Below, piece after piece: positions 27,430-35,900 of a stretch of DNA of 50,090 bases; within the stretch, counting starts at the first letter, position 1; every line of letters starts with the position of its first letter. Both the position numbers and the translations under genes were made by a program. Origin of the DNA: Anaerolineae bacterium (GTDB taxonomy: Bacteria > Chloroflexota > Anaerolineae > Promineifilales > Promineifilaceae). The notes beneath the pieces are model-generated. The model did not search any database and was not told where the DNA came from. It saw only the letters and a list, made by a program, of their open reading frames with translations. The stretch lies in the NCBI GenBank assembly GCA_028277515.1, contig JANQGC010000035.1, positions 1 to 50,090 on the forward strand. The letters run 5' to 3'.

Positions 27430-28638
27430 TTACTCCCCTAAGACATCTTCTTCAGTCATGCCCAGAGCTTGAATCAAGAAGCGCGTTGGATCAAATGCAG
27501 AATCCAGAACCTGCTCGGCACCGGTCCAATTGTAGAAGGCGTCAGAGCAAAGGGTAACAGTCCCTTCCGGAGGCTCCTGGCATGCATCAGATTCAGCATA
27601 CTCTTTTACAGCAACTGCTATTTCTTGGGCCAGGGATAAGGGAAATTCCGAACCAAATGACAATGTATCATTGGGAATTTCTTCGGAGATTTCCAGGATG
27701 CGGGTCTCTTCAAAAATAGTGGGATAGGTTTCCATAGCAGCAGCGCGGGAATCAAGGACACGATAGCCACCTTCATCCGGACCGCCGGCCACAAAAACGC
27801 GACCCTCTGGCGTAAGTTCAGGAGACGCGTCTGATTCACGCCATATTTCCGGACTATCCGTCGCTGGATTCCAATTTCTTTCATAATTGGGCAGCAACGG
27901 CGGGCTGAAGAATCCGGTAGCGAAATCCACATCACCTTGAGCTACAGCAACCATTGCCTGGGTGTGGCCACCTGTTTCCACAACCTCTCCGGTCTCGATC
28001 CCAGCATCAGAAATTGTTGCGAAGGGGACCAGGTAACCGGATGTAGAGGTGACGCTGGGAGCACCCCAGGTTTTACCTGCGAGATCCTCAAGTGATTCGA
28101 TTCCGCTGTCCTCACGCACGACGATCTGGGACCAATAAACCGGCCAGCCAAAGCGCACGGATGCCAACCCAACTTGCACGCCGCAGCGTTCATTGGCTAA
28201 GACATAACCCAGGGCAGGGATAAAGCCAATGGTGTCTTCCGGTGACGCGCACATGGCTTCAATCGTTGCTGCATAGCTGGTAGGCACGCTGACTTCAAAG
28301 TTGTAGCCGGTGGCGCCTCCCAGCTCTTCGGCTAGGATCTCACCACCAGAAACGATGGCATCAGCATCCACAGAAGGAACAAACAGCACCTGAATCGGCC
28401 GTTCCTCCGATCCCAGGGGCTCTTCTTCCACCATCACTTCTTCCGTAACCGTCTCCGTCACCGTCTCTGTAACGACACGCGTCACTTCCACAGCAACTGT
28501 GACTTCGACAGGCACCTCTTCAGTTTGCGTTTCCGTAACTACACGCGTGACCTCAACCGTTTGCGGCTGGCAAGCAACCAATACAACCATTAATATTAGC
28601 AAACCAACAATAAACCAGGGGATTTTCCTATTTGACAT
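27430..28638 (-). CDS. phnD: Phosphonate-type ABC transporter substrate-binding lipoprotein (copy 2)
   Basis: A 402-aa lipoprotein from ATG 28638, with AGGAGG a few bases before it. Lipobox LVAC gives Cys23. A strongly repetitive linker at about 26-75 is built from Val, Thr and Glu (EVTRVVTET units). The PhnD domain follows: RPIQVLFVPSVDADAIVSGG, then DTIGFIPALGYVLANERCG, VREDSGIESLEDLAGKTWGA and GDVDFATGFFSPP. It has its own strong promoter and is followed by a strong terminator, as expected for the most abundant component of an importer. The reading from 28695 adds residues upstream of a proper signal peptide and was rejected. Confidence 0.85.
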   Translation of the reverse strand: MSNRKIPWFIVGLLILMVVLVACQPQTVEVTRVVTETQTEEVPVEVTVAVEVTRVVTETVTETVTEEVMVEEEPLGSEERPIQVLFVPSVDADAIVSGGEILAEELGGATGYNFEVSVPTSYAATIEAMCASPEDTIGFIPALGYVLANERCGVQVGLASVRFGWPVYWSQIVVREDSGIESLEDLAGKTWGAPSVTSTSGYLVPFATISDAGIETGEVVETGGHTQAMVAVAQGDVDFATGFFSPPLLPNYERNWNPATDSPEIWRESDASPELTPEGRVFVAGGPDEGGYRVLDSRAAAMETYPTIFEETRILEISEEIPNDTLSFGSEFPLSLAQEIAVAVKEYAESDACQEPPEGTVTLCSDAFYNWTGAEQVLDSAFDPTRFLIQALGMTEEDVLGE

Positions 28639-28726
28639 TGTTCCTCCTATTGAAACAATCATCGTGGGCGTAACCGACAGCACCGTGAAAGGCACTCCTC
28701 AGCCGCGCCATCCAATACATAAGCAG

Positions 28727-28755
28727 ATAATAACGCGCTGCGCCATTGATGGCAA
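28727..28755 (-). promoter_or_regulatory. Promoter of the phn operon
   Basis: TTGCCA (28750-28755) and TATTAT (28727-28732) are spaced by 17 bases and give a leader of about 80 bases before phnD copy 2. I saw no Pho-box-like direct repeats near it. Confidence 0.6.
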
Positions 28756-28795
28756 GCGATTTCGCCCTATATTTTTATGCTATTTTGGACTGCTT

Positions 28796-30136
28796 TTATT
28801 GCGCTTCTTTTATGGGGATCTCTCTTGGCCCGCAATCTTCTCGATTTAATTCATCCGACAAATCAACTAAAATGGAATGGGGGTCCACCCGGTTGTTAAA
28901 CTCAGAAATCTCCACATCTTCATGAATCAAACCGGCCCACATGGGCTGTGGATTGCGGTCACCAAATGGGCCGACCACACGGATGCCGCCAGTGATGACC
29001 GCTCGCTGGCCAGGCATCAGATAAAGATAGCCATCAATCTCTTCTAACTCTTCAGGATTGCCTAAAGACCAACGGTAAGGATAGTTGGTTAGCTCATTTT
29101 CAAACCCAATAGCCGCCCGCCACGCCCCCGATTCGGTGTGCCAGCCCAACGTGTTGTAATTCCAGTCAGAATCATAAATCGTGCCCGGGGCAGGCCCGGT
29201 CGTGCGAATAGGCGTGGTTCCGTAATTCTCCACGGTCATGGTGAAGGTGATCGTGTCACAGTGGGCGACGGCCGTCGTGCTGAAATCCAGGGTATCACCG
29301 GCCGGCGGCGCGAAAATATCAGCACGAGGTACGCCGCCATACTGAATAGTTAAACTATCTTCTACACGAATGCGCTGCCCTTCTAAATCACGTGCCTCGG
29401 CAACGATAGGATATGTGCCATCAGGTGGCGGTGTTGCTCCATTGTCCACGCCCCCTTCATAATCATAAACATGACGGCCGGGCATTTTGGCCGGAATATC
29501 CCGCTCCAACTCCGAGATCGGCACCTCGGAACCATCGGGCATGCGCAGGAAAACACGAACCTCATCCACTTCCTTGGCCAGATAAAATTGGGCTTTTACC
29601 CTGTCGGAAATCCCGTCCCGGTTGGGTGTGAACGTGTGGTAATCGAGAGTGAAATCGCGCAGGTCGGGCAAGTCGGGATCGGCCTCGGCGATAATCAAGG
29701 AACCTTGCGCCATTTCCGTAACCCCATTCGTATCCGTCGCTTGAACCGTCCAGGTATAGGTGCCATCTTGCAATAAGCGAGAGAGAATTTCTCCCTGGAT
29801 CTCATCACCGGGAAGTGTATAACCATCAACAACGCCACTAAATAAGACCTGGTACTCTCCCGAGCCGCGCGGTTTTTCCTCGCGAAAATAAAAGCGCCGG
29901 CCCTCCTTATTTTCAAAAAAAATTGAGACATCGGCATTTCGCGAAAGCTCATAACTTAACAGTGTCGCGTCCGTAACGCCATCCGCGTTGGGAGTAATCG
30001 TTTCCGAGTTCAAGCTGACATCGCGCAGCAAGCTGTTGTCTCCATTGAGCAGCCGCCACCCGATAGCGACGGCCGCAATCACAAGAATAAAAGCAATAAT
30101 CGACACCCATAATGGCGCATATTTTCTTCCAGTCAT
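28796..30136 (-). CDS. Membrane-anchored surface protein with FlgD-type Ig-like repeats
   Basis: A 446-aa protein with a short cytoplasmic start and one TM anchor (about 10-28). Two Ig-like repeats follow. Each opens with an Asp-rich turn, TPNADGVTD at about 48 and TPNRDGISD at about 172, and closes with a DGTYTWTVQATD or DGTYPIVAEARD strand. These features match FlgD-Ig-type modules. The last 180 residues form a further beta-rich region (FTMTVENYGTTPIRTTGPAP, then MPGQRAVITGGIRVVGPFGD) of unknown fold. It should face outward. No enzymatic motif is visible. Confidence 0.7.
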   Translation of the reverse strand: MTGRKYAPLWVSIIAFILVIAAVAIGWRLLNGDNSLLRDVSLNSETITPNADGVTDATLLSYELSRNADVSIFFENKEGRRFYFREEKPRGSGEYQVLFSGVVDGYTLPGDEIQGEILSRLLQDGTYTWTVQATDTNGVTEMAQGSLIIAEADPDLPDLRDFTLDYHTFTPNRDGISDRVKAQFYLAKEVDEVRVFLRMPDGSEVPISELERDIPAKMPGRHVYDYEGGVDNGATPPPDGTYPIVAEARDLEGQRIRVEDSLTIQYGGVPRADIFAPPAGDTLDFSTTAVAHCDTITFTMTVENYGTTPIRTTGPAPGTIYDSDWNYNTLGWHTESGAWRAAIGFENELTNYPYRWSLGNPEELEEIDGYLYLMPGQRAVITGGIRVVGPFGDRNPQPMWAGLIHEDVEISEFNNRVDPHSILVDLSDELNREDCGPREIPIKEAQ

Positions 30137-30219
30137 AGGAGCAAGTTTACCAAAGGAGAGAATGGAGGTGTTAAGCGTTAAACCGATGATTAATCAATGA
30201 AACATTGCGCTGATCAGAT

Positions 30220-31428
30220 TTAAGAGGCGCTGCGTAATCGCAGCCTGCGCCAGATGACCCAACCCGCCGCAAGGATAGCGATCATGATTGAGACCAGGGT
30301 AGCAATGGCCATGCTGCTCTGAAATGAGCCAACGGTCACCAGGCGACTATCCAGGCGCACTTGTTCCAACAATGTCCGGCCAATGGCATATAAAATCAGA
30401 TACAGCGCCGTTAATTCCCCGGTCAGGAGGCGATTAGCGTACCGCTTGGCCAGCACATAGAGCAGTAAAAACGTTAACAGACTCCACAAAGATTCGTATA
30501 AAAAAGCGGGGTGAAAGTGGCTAAATTGACTGTAATTGGGCAACCTAAATTCAGGATCGATCTGCACTGCCCAGGGCAAATCGGTTGGGCTGCCATAAAG
30601 TTCCTGGTTGAAGAAATTTCCCCACCGGCCGAATACCTGTCCGAGAGCCAAACCAACAACAGCCAGGTCCGCCCAACCAACAACAGGAATTCGCGCCCGG
30701 CGGGCATAAATAAAAAGTCCTAGAGCGCCTCCAGCTAAACCACCATATATGCCCAGTCCGCCGTTGCGGAAATTGATGAGCTGGTATGGATTTTGGAAGT
30801 AATCCAGTGGCGATTCAATACCTACGGCGGCCATACTGGGTGAAGGGGTCAGCACATGATAAAGCCTGGCGCCAATGACGCCAAAAATTAAGCACCAGAT
30901 AATGCCGTTCCAGACGTGATCCGGATTCCATACCCGCCAGGGAGGATCTTTAATCCACTCGTCTCGAAACCATGACGGTGATTCTATTAAATCTTCAAGC
31001 TGGGCAATGCTCTCTTTGTTCAGGCCGACGTTGCGGCGGTCGAACCCCCAGGGCAAAAGGAAATCTCCGACAGTTTCGTATCCCTGTTTTTTAAAAACAG
31101 CTTGCACCTCTTCCGGGAGATTTAAGTCGCTGAGCGGGCGATTACGTACCTTCCAGGGCACTGTCTTTTCAAAGATCTTGATCCCGCGTTCTTTGGCTAA
31201 AGAGGCAACCACCCATGAGCCCAGGGCAATCCCCCCAATGATCCAAATACCATACCAGAAAAGATCAAAATTCCAGGCTTCAATGTGAATCGCAGCGCGC
31301 GGAGGGGTAAATCCTGTCGCCAGGTGATAAATATAAAGTCCCGCCACCACCAATAACAAAGCGATAATAACATACCAGTATGGGGCCAACCAGCGGCGCT
31401 GTCGGATTTTCTGGATTGCTCTGCTCAT
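30220..31428 (-). CDS. lgt: Prolipoprotein diacylglyceryl transferase with inserted domain
   Basis: Transfers diacylglycerol to the lipobox cysteine of lipoproteins, such as the two PhnD proteins here. From ATG 31428 it is 402 aa against about 270-300 usual. Core motifs: FRNGGLGIYGGLAGG (221-234; Tyr where many enzymes have His), GRWGNFFNQELYG (267-279) and HPAFLYESLW. Two additions explain the length. One is an extra N-terminal TM (about 15-37). The other is a soluble stretch of about 85 residues (82-168) between the first and second core TM helices; its LPEEVQAVFKKQGYETVGDF resembles a helix-hairpin-helix unit. By homology that loop is cytoplasmic. Confidence 0.88.
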   Translation of the reverse strand: MSRAIQKIRQRRWLAPYWYVIIALLLVVAGLYIYHLATGFTPPRAAIHIEAWNFDLFWYGIWIIGGIALGSWVVASLAKERGIKIFEKTVPWKVRNRPLSDLNLPEEVQAVFKKQGYETVGDFLLPWGFDRRNVGLNKESIAQLEDLIESPSWFRDEWIKDPPWRVWNPDHVWNGIIWCLIFGVIGARLYHVLTPSPSMAAVGIESPLDYFQNPYQLINFRNGGLGIYGGLAGGALGLFIYARRARIPVVGWADLAVVGLALGQVFGRWGNFFNQELYGSPTDLPWAVQIDPEFRLPNYSQFSHFHPAFLYESLWSLLTFLLLYVLAKRYANRLLTGELTALYLILYAIGRTLLEQVRLDSRLVTVGSFQSSMAIATLVSIMIAILAAGWVIWRRLRLRSAS

Positions 31429-31438
31429 AGTTAGCGGC

Positions 31439-32086
31439 TTATTCCTTTTCTTTAGCCTCCGGCCCGTATTCCTGCTTCCACACATGATACATGCGCTGGG
31501 CCAGGGTGAAATAAGTTAAGAGAGCCAAAACCCACAAAGCAATATTGGGAAGATTGAGAATCAACATAATGATTAAGAAGAAATAACGCTCAACACGGCT
31601 GGCCAAACCAACTTTACAGTCATAGCCCAAAGATTCCGCCCTGGCTCTTGAATAACTGACCATCAACGAACCGGTCACAGCAACATAGGCCACGGCCAGC
31701 ATTTGCGGATCGTCTTGAACCATGTAGTAATAAATAAAACCGCCAAAAAGAATGATTTCAGCCAGGCGATCGAGAGTTGAATCGAGGAAAGCGCCAAACC
31801 CCCCCTGCTTACGGCCTAATTTGCGAGACAGAGCGCCATCAAAAGCATCCAGGGGGGCCAATACTAATAGGGCCACACCTGCCCATCTTATTTCTCCAAT
31901 GGCGATTAGCCAGGCAAATAAAAAATGGGATAACATACCAACCACGGTAAGCATATCGGGTGACAGCTTGTAGCGAGCCATGAAGGTTACGATAGGATCG
32001 ATGATAAAGCGCGTCCGCAAACGCATCTGGTCCGTAAATGTTCTTTTTGGAGTTGGTGTGGTCTTACTCGAATCTGATTGGTTCAT
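31439..32086 (-). CDS. CDP-alcohol phosphatidyltransferase
   Basis: A 215-aa membrane enzyme that joins a CDP-activated lipid to an alcohol head group. The family motif D-x2-D-G-x2-A-R-x8-G-x3-D-x3-D is present at about 85-111 as DAFDGALSRKLGRK followed by GAFLDSTLD. The small residue before Arg is Ser rather than Ala, and all acidic ligands are kept. About five TM helices surround it. It sits 10 bases upstream of lgt, so membrane lipid and lipoprotein functions are cotranscribed. Whether it makes phosphatidylglycerol phosphate, phosphatidylinositol phosphate or another lipid is not clear. Confidence 0.88.
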   Translation of the reverse strand: MNQSDSSKTTPTPKRTFTDQMRLRTRFIIDPIVTFMARYKLSPDMLTVVGMLSHFLFAWLIAIGEIRWAGVALLVLAPLDAFDGALSRKLGRKQGGFGAFLDSTLDRLAEIILFGGFIYYYMVQDDPQMLAVAYVAVTGSLMVSYSRARAESLGYDCKVGLASRVERYFFLIIMLILNLPNIALWVLALLTYFTLAQRMYHVWKQEYGPEAKEKE

Positions 32087-32158
32087 GTTACCTCATCGTT
32101 TGTATTGTTGTGTAATTGAACCGTAAAGATCGCCCGCAAGCAAACAGATTAAGGGTTG

Positions 32159-33394
32159 TTATGCATCAAGACGAAAGCCTATCCAGGGAACAAGCATCTC
32201 GTCGGCCGTTAACCCGCCATGACGACCCATCATCCAACTATGATTTTCATGTTCCGTATCCCTGGAGCCAAACAGCGCATATCCATCACGCATGATCACC
32301 GTCACATCTGCGATGCGATTAAATGTTGCCGAGGCATGCGGCTTGGGACCAAGCAACCCATCTTCGAGAATAAACTCAGAGGGGAAAGCAGCCATGGCAT
32401 GACCAAAATTATTGTTTATCATGTCTATAACTTCTTGCTGATGGCCGTGTTTGGTGTAAAGATAAGCCACACGCGATTCCCCGGCCGGTTTCATAAATAA
32501 CATTTGCTGCAAGGATGGATAATCCTCAAGATAGATTTGATGTTCCGGCGGAGTCACTACCTGCCCATGATCGGCCGTGATCAGAAGAACAGTCCCTTTG
32601 CATGCTTGAAGACTCAATTTATCGAGCAGTTCCTCTTGCATGGCGCGAATAGTGGCTCGTAATTCGGCCGCTACACAATCATCATTCCAACCGTAACCGT
32701 GACTCAACAAATCGACATCTGGTAGGTAGGCGGAAATAAACAAGGATTGATCGGATTTCGACTCAAGCAGCCGGCGCATCTCCACGAACATATGGCTGGG
32801 TGTGATGATGCCATGCTCACCGGCAACACCACGGCCGTGCATCTGGCTCAAGGCCGTATCTACCAGCATCCTGCTCTTAAAAGAATGGGTGTCAATTCCT
32901 GAGGCCACTAACTGCTCGGCGAAGCCCGGCCACTTAAGAAATGTGTGCGGTTCCAGGCCCGCTTCGATCAGAGCATCAGGATACCGGCCGAAAGTAGGGG
33001 TGAAATTTAACATTTGGCCGATTGTGCCGTACTCTTCAAAAAAGAGGCGCAGGCCAACCATACTGTGTGTTGCCGGACCAACCCCAGTCCACAGTGAGCT
33101 TAGGGCAGCCACGGTAGTTGAGGGGAAAATCGACGTCAATTGGTCAGTAACCTTTGAGTTTCGCAGAAGCGGATCAAGAAACGGCCGTTCTTGTTCCAGC
33201 AAATTCCAGCCAAAGCCATCAATGATCAATAAGATAACGCGCTGCACATCACCCGCTAATAGCTGCCACAATTTTCCAGGTAAGGGGGATAATCCTTCAA
33301 ATGGAGCGCCAAATAATGCCGCCACTGTGGCTGGTATATTGGCAATTGAACCAGCAAAATAATCTGGCCTTACAAATTGATCAGGAATTTTCAT
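32159..33394 (-). CDS. Alkaline-phosphatase-superfamily phosphodiesterase/pyrophosphatase
   Basis: A 411-aa member of the alkaline phosphatase superfamily of the nucleotide pyrophosphatase type. Metal and nucleophile motifs: LIIDGFGWN (first Asp), FPSTTVAALSSLWTG (nucleophile Thr in the STT run), YLPDVDLLSHGYG (Asp and His), ITADHGQV (Asp-His) and GRHGGLTADEMLVPW (last His). No signal peptide is visible. It is the first gene of a possible phosphatase, phosphatidyltransferase, lgt transcript, which suggests lipid-linked substrates, but that is only context. Confidence 0.82.
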   Translation of the reverse strand: MKIPDQFVRPDYFAGSIANIPATVAALFGAPFEGLSPLPGKLWQLLAGDVQRVILLIIDGFGWNLLEQERPFLDPLLRNSKVTDQLTSIFPSTTVAALSSLWTGVGPATHSMVGLRLFFEEYGTIGQMLNFTPTFGRYPDALIEAGLEPHTFLKWPGFAEQLVASGIDTHSFKSRMLVDTALSQMHGRGVAGEHGIITPSHMFVEMRRLLESKSDQSLFISAYLPDVDLLSHGYGWNDDCVAAELRATIRAMQEELLDKLSLQACKGTVLLITADHGQVVTPPEHQIYLEDYPSLQQMLFMKPAGESRVAYLYTKHGHQQEVIDMINNNFGHAMAAFPSEFILEDGLLGPKPHASATFNRIADVTVIMRDGYALFGSRDTEHENHSWMMGRHGGLTADEMLVPWIGFRLDA

Positions 33395-33412
33395 TTGCTT
33401 TGATCTGAATCC

Positions 33413-33440
33413 AAAAAGGCCAGGGGTATGCCCCGGCCTT
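33413..33440 (-). terminator. Intrinsic terminator after the atp operon
   Basis: The minus strand reads AAGGCCGGGG-CATA-CCCC(T)GGCCTT and then TTT, a ten-pair stem with one bulged base and a T run. It ends 19 bases before the phosphatase start, so it isolates that gene from the atp operon. Confidence 0.8.
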
Positions 33441-33456
33441 CAAGGGTATAAAGATT

Positions 33457-33484
33457 GGGCATGGTTTTCAGCTTAACCATGCCC
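33457..33484. terminator. Second hairpin in the atp/phosphatase gap
   Basis: GGGCATGGTT and AACCATGCCC form a perfect ten-pair stem with an eight-base loop. The T-rich tail (TTTATTTCTT) is on the plus strand, so it may stop antisense transcription while also giving a first pause for atp transcripts. Confidence 0.55.
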
Positions 33485-33569
33485 TTTATTTCTTCCGTCC
33501 TCAGTTTAACGAGAGTTTCAAAATACCTGGGGGTATTTTTTCACTTTATTAAAGGTTATTGATTAAATG

Positions 33570-34277
33570 CTACCTGTTTAATGAATCACCAAGGGCATTC
33601 ATGCGGCTGGCAACGCTGTCATCAACAACCTGGTCACCAACGCGAACAATAAGCCCACCAAGAATTTTCGGATCCACTTTGAAGGTAATTGTATCTGCTT
33701 TCAGGGCCTTTTGCGCCTCTTTTTGTTCATTCTCTGTGAGCGGCAGTGCGCTTGTCACTTCCGCCTGGTCACCGGACAGGTTAGCAACACTTGTCGGGAC
33801 CTTAGAAAAGAAATCGGCGATCAAGGCATGCTGGCGTTTTTCATCCAATGATTCACCGACCAGGCGATTTGCCGCAGCAATCGAAATGGCGGCAACCTGA
33901 CCACGGAGATCAGATAAAATGCTATTACGTTCTTCTTCGGCATCCTCTCCAGCCGCAGCAACAATCTGTCGCGCCTCCTCTTCAGCGTTAGAGCGGATTC
34001 CTTTTGCAGTATCCTCCGCTTGCGCCACCGCATCCTGACGAATTTTTGCCGCTTCCTGACGCGCCGAATCTAAGATTTTCTTGGCCTCAGCATCAGCGTT
34101 ATCTCGGGCGATGGCAGCCTGTCTTGCATCTTCTAAACCTTTAGCTACCCGCGCTTTTCGCTCATCAAGAACCTTCAAAATCGGTTTATAAACCAGGCCT
34201 TTCAAAAGGAGCATAAAGATAATGATGATCAGAATCTGCATTATCAAGTAGCCAATATTTATGCCTAATGCTTCCAT
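33570..34277 (-). CDS. atpF: ATP synthase b subunit fused to the C-terminal part of delta
   Basis: Residues 1-160 are a normal b subunit of the peripheral stalk. There is an N-terminal TM (about 7-28), the turn YKPILKVLDERKARV, and a long Ala/Glu/Arg-rich coiled coil. From about 172 the chain continues as the C-terminal domain of delta: SALPLTENEQKEAQKAL, then TFKVDPKILGGLIVRVGDQV and DDSVASRMNAL. The N-terminal helical domain of delta, which normally grips the alpha subunits, is missing. Mycobacteria carry b fused to full-length delta, so this shorter fusion differs. AAGGA stands eight bases before the ATG. No F1 gene follows. Confidence 0.85.
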   Translation of the reverse strand: MEALGINIGYLIMQILIIIIFMLLLKGLVYKPILKVLDERKARVAKGLEDARQAAIARDNADAEAKKILDSARQEAAKIRQDAVAQAEDTAKGIRSNAEEEARQIVAAAGEDAEEERNSILSDLRGQVAAISIAAANRLVGESLDEKRQHALIADFFSKVPTSVANLSGDQAEVTSALPLTENEQKEAQKALKADTITFKVDPKILGGLIVRVGDQVVDDSVASRMNALGDSLNR

Positions 34278-34335
34278 ATCACTTTTCCTTAATTGTCAAC
34301 TATTTCTTGGTTGCAGCCTATCACCAAGTCTGTCT

Positions 34336-34584
34336 TTAAAGAACAAACAGAATAATGAGTGCGACAACAAGCGCATAAATAGCTATTGCCTCGGCGAATG
34401 CGATACCAAGGATCATGTTTGTCTGGATGTCGCCACTGGCATCCGGGTTGCGAGCAATACCTTGTACAGCGCCTCCAACAAGAATACCGATACCAGCACC
34501 GGCACCAATAGCGCCTAACATTGCCAAACCGGCCCCAATGGCCTTTAACCCTAACGTCAGAGCAATAGCAGCTTGTTCATCCAT
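34336..34584 (-). CDS. atpE: ATP synthase subunit c
   Basis: An 82-aa rotor-ring subunit with two TM helices. It has the glycine-rich [16 protein letters not shown] in helix 1, the polar loop [12 protein letters not shown], and the ion-carrying Glu in [16 protein letters not shown] in helix 2. The residue after that Glu is Ala, and helix 1 lacks the Gln of sodium-type rings, so proton coupling is more likely. The ATG at 34584 has GGAGG about eight bases upstream; a TTG five codons earlier would place the SD inside the gene and was rejected. It has its own promoter candidate in the gap upstream. Confidence 0.95.
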   Translation of the reverse strand: MDEQAAIALTLGLKAIGAGLAMLGAIGAGAGIGILVGGAVQGIARNPDASGDIQTNMILGIAFAEAIAIYALVVALIILFVL

Positions 34585-34620
34585 GTGAAAATCCTCCAAT
34601 AAATTTGATTTCTCAATTTG

Positions 34621-34649
34621 TTAATATTGTGTTACCTAAAATTTGACAA
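34621..34649 (-). promoter_or_regulatory. Internal promoter candidate before atpE
   Basis: TTGTCA (34644-34649) and TATTAA (34621-34626) are spaced by exactly 17 bases in the A+T-rich gap between atpB and atpE. The start would be about 30 bases before the atpE ATG. Extra initiation here would raise c-subunit output relative to subunit a, matching ring stoichiometry. Confidence 0.5.
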
Positions 34650-34730
34650 CTTTTTATTAAATGGTTTTCGCCAATATTCAAGCGAAAAGTTTTCAAATTT
34701 CTTTGTAAATAAATATTAGTAACAGTGTAC

Positions 34731-35900
34731 TTAATGTTCGTGTTCATCCCCATGATGGCCAGTAGATGCGCTGGCCATGAAAATCAGGGTCAGCAAACCG
34801 AAGACCAGAGCCTGGATCAAGCCAACAAAAAGCTCTAATCCATAGAAGGCCACATTGGCCACCGGCAAAAGGAATGCCATCACAAATAGTAAAACCATAC
34901 CGGCGAAAATATTCCCCAGAAGACGGAAGCCAAACGAGATGATCTTTGAAATCTCACTGACCAATTCTAAAATACCAACGGCGGGATCGATCGCCTTTAT
35001 GGGATTTTTGGCTACCTGAGCTCCATATCCCTTGGCAATAAAAGGGAAGAACTTGGCAAGATAACCCCGACCACCAAGGTACTTAAAGCCATAAAACTGC
35101 ACCATGAACATGGCGATCAGAGCAAAAGCCAGGGTGTAGTTTAAATCTGTTGCCCCAGGTCGGAAGAAAGGCACAATTGTCCAATCGGCCGCTTCCGGAT
35201 TGAAGCCAACTTTTTCTCCATGCCCATTGGGTAATTCCTCAATTGGGGCATTTGGGTCGCTGTTTTTATCTGCACGGATAAGCATAGGATAGAATGATGC
35301 AGTTAAAGGGGCACGCAAATCGCCCACATTTTCTGCATCAAAAAATTCCTCTTGTTCATGTAGGAATTCCTCTTCTTCTTCATGAGATACCTCTCGTCCC
35401 AGTGCCTCTTCAGCGCTAACATATGCCTTAACTGCCTTTTCAGCGAAGAAATGTGGCTTGTATTCCCAAAATCCGACACTGTCCCAACTAGGAAGAAGAG
35501 CGGTCCAGTTGGTCACTAATATGATAAGTATGATGCTCATAAAATAGGGGAAAAAATCTTTGACCTTGGAACCCGCGATATTCTCCGCAAAATTATAAGC
35601 AAACTCAATAATCATTTCAAAGAAGTTATAGAATCCGGAGGGCACTTCTTCTGAGGTTCTTGACCCTGCTTTTAAGGCAAAGATCATGATCAGAATGAGC
35701 AAGTAAGCAACGACGGAAGCCATAAAGGTATTTGTTATTCCGCCAAAAACGTCGCCGATAAACGGCCAATTTTGTGTACCTGGATACACTTCACCAGGCA
35801 ACTGAATGAAAGGGCGTACCGGTGAGGTAAAGGCTACCAGAGAACCCAATACAATTAACAATATTACACAAAGGATAACCACGTATCTCTTTTTGATCAT
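34731..35900 (-). CDS. atpB: ATP synthase subunit a with large extracytoplasmic insert
   Basis: The stator channel subunit that feeds protons to the c ring. The essential arginine is Arg326 in IISFGFRLLGNIFAG. The TM2 end NWTALLPSW (131-139) and TM3 start PGATDLNYTLAFAL (248-261) are canonical. Between them lies an insert of about 100 residues (140-247), where E. coli has a loop of some 25. It is strongly acidic in the middle (SHEEEEEFLHEQEEFFDAE) and by homology extracytoplasmic. Total length is 389 aa against about 270 in E. coli. A His-rich tail (GHHGDEHEH) closes the protein. The start overlaps the upstream stop as ATGA. Confidence 0.92.
   Translation of the reverse strand: MIKKRYVVILCVILLIVLGSLVAFTSPVRPFIQLPGEVYPGTQNWPFIGDVFGGITNTFMASVVAYLLILIMIFALKAGSRTSEEVPSGFYNFFEMIIEFAYNFAENIAGSKVKDFFPYFMSIILIILVTNWTALLPSWDSVGFWEYKPHFFAEKAVKAYVSAEEALGREVSHEEEEEFLHEQEEFFDAENVGDLRAPLTASFYPMLIRADKNSDPNAPIEELPNGHGEKVGFNPEAADWTIVPFFRPGATDLNYTLAFALIAMFMVQFYGFKYLGGRGYLAKFFPFIAKGYGAQVAKNPIKAIDPAVGILELVSEISKIISFGFRLLGNIFAGMVLLFVMAFLLPVANVAFYGLELFVGLIQALVFGLLTLIFMASASTGHHGDEHEH

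Noticed and set aside
32802..33362. 186-codon open frame on the plus strand
   Set aside because: Antisense to the phosphatase gene, whose catalytic motifs are all present on the minus strand; the antisense protein shows no recognisable pattern.
33457..33569. F1 ATP synthase genes expected after the b/delta fusion
   Set aside because: The region holds only hairpins and no open frame; atpA, G, D and C are not in the window.
34336..34584. Sodium-coupled c ring
   Set aside because: The Gln in helix 1 and the Ser/Thr after the Glu in helix 2 that mark sodium binding are absent.
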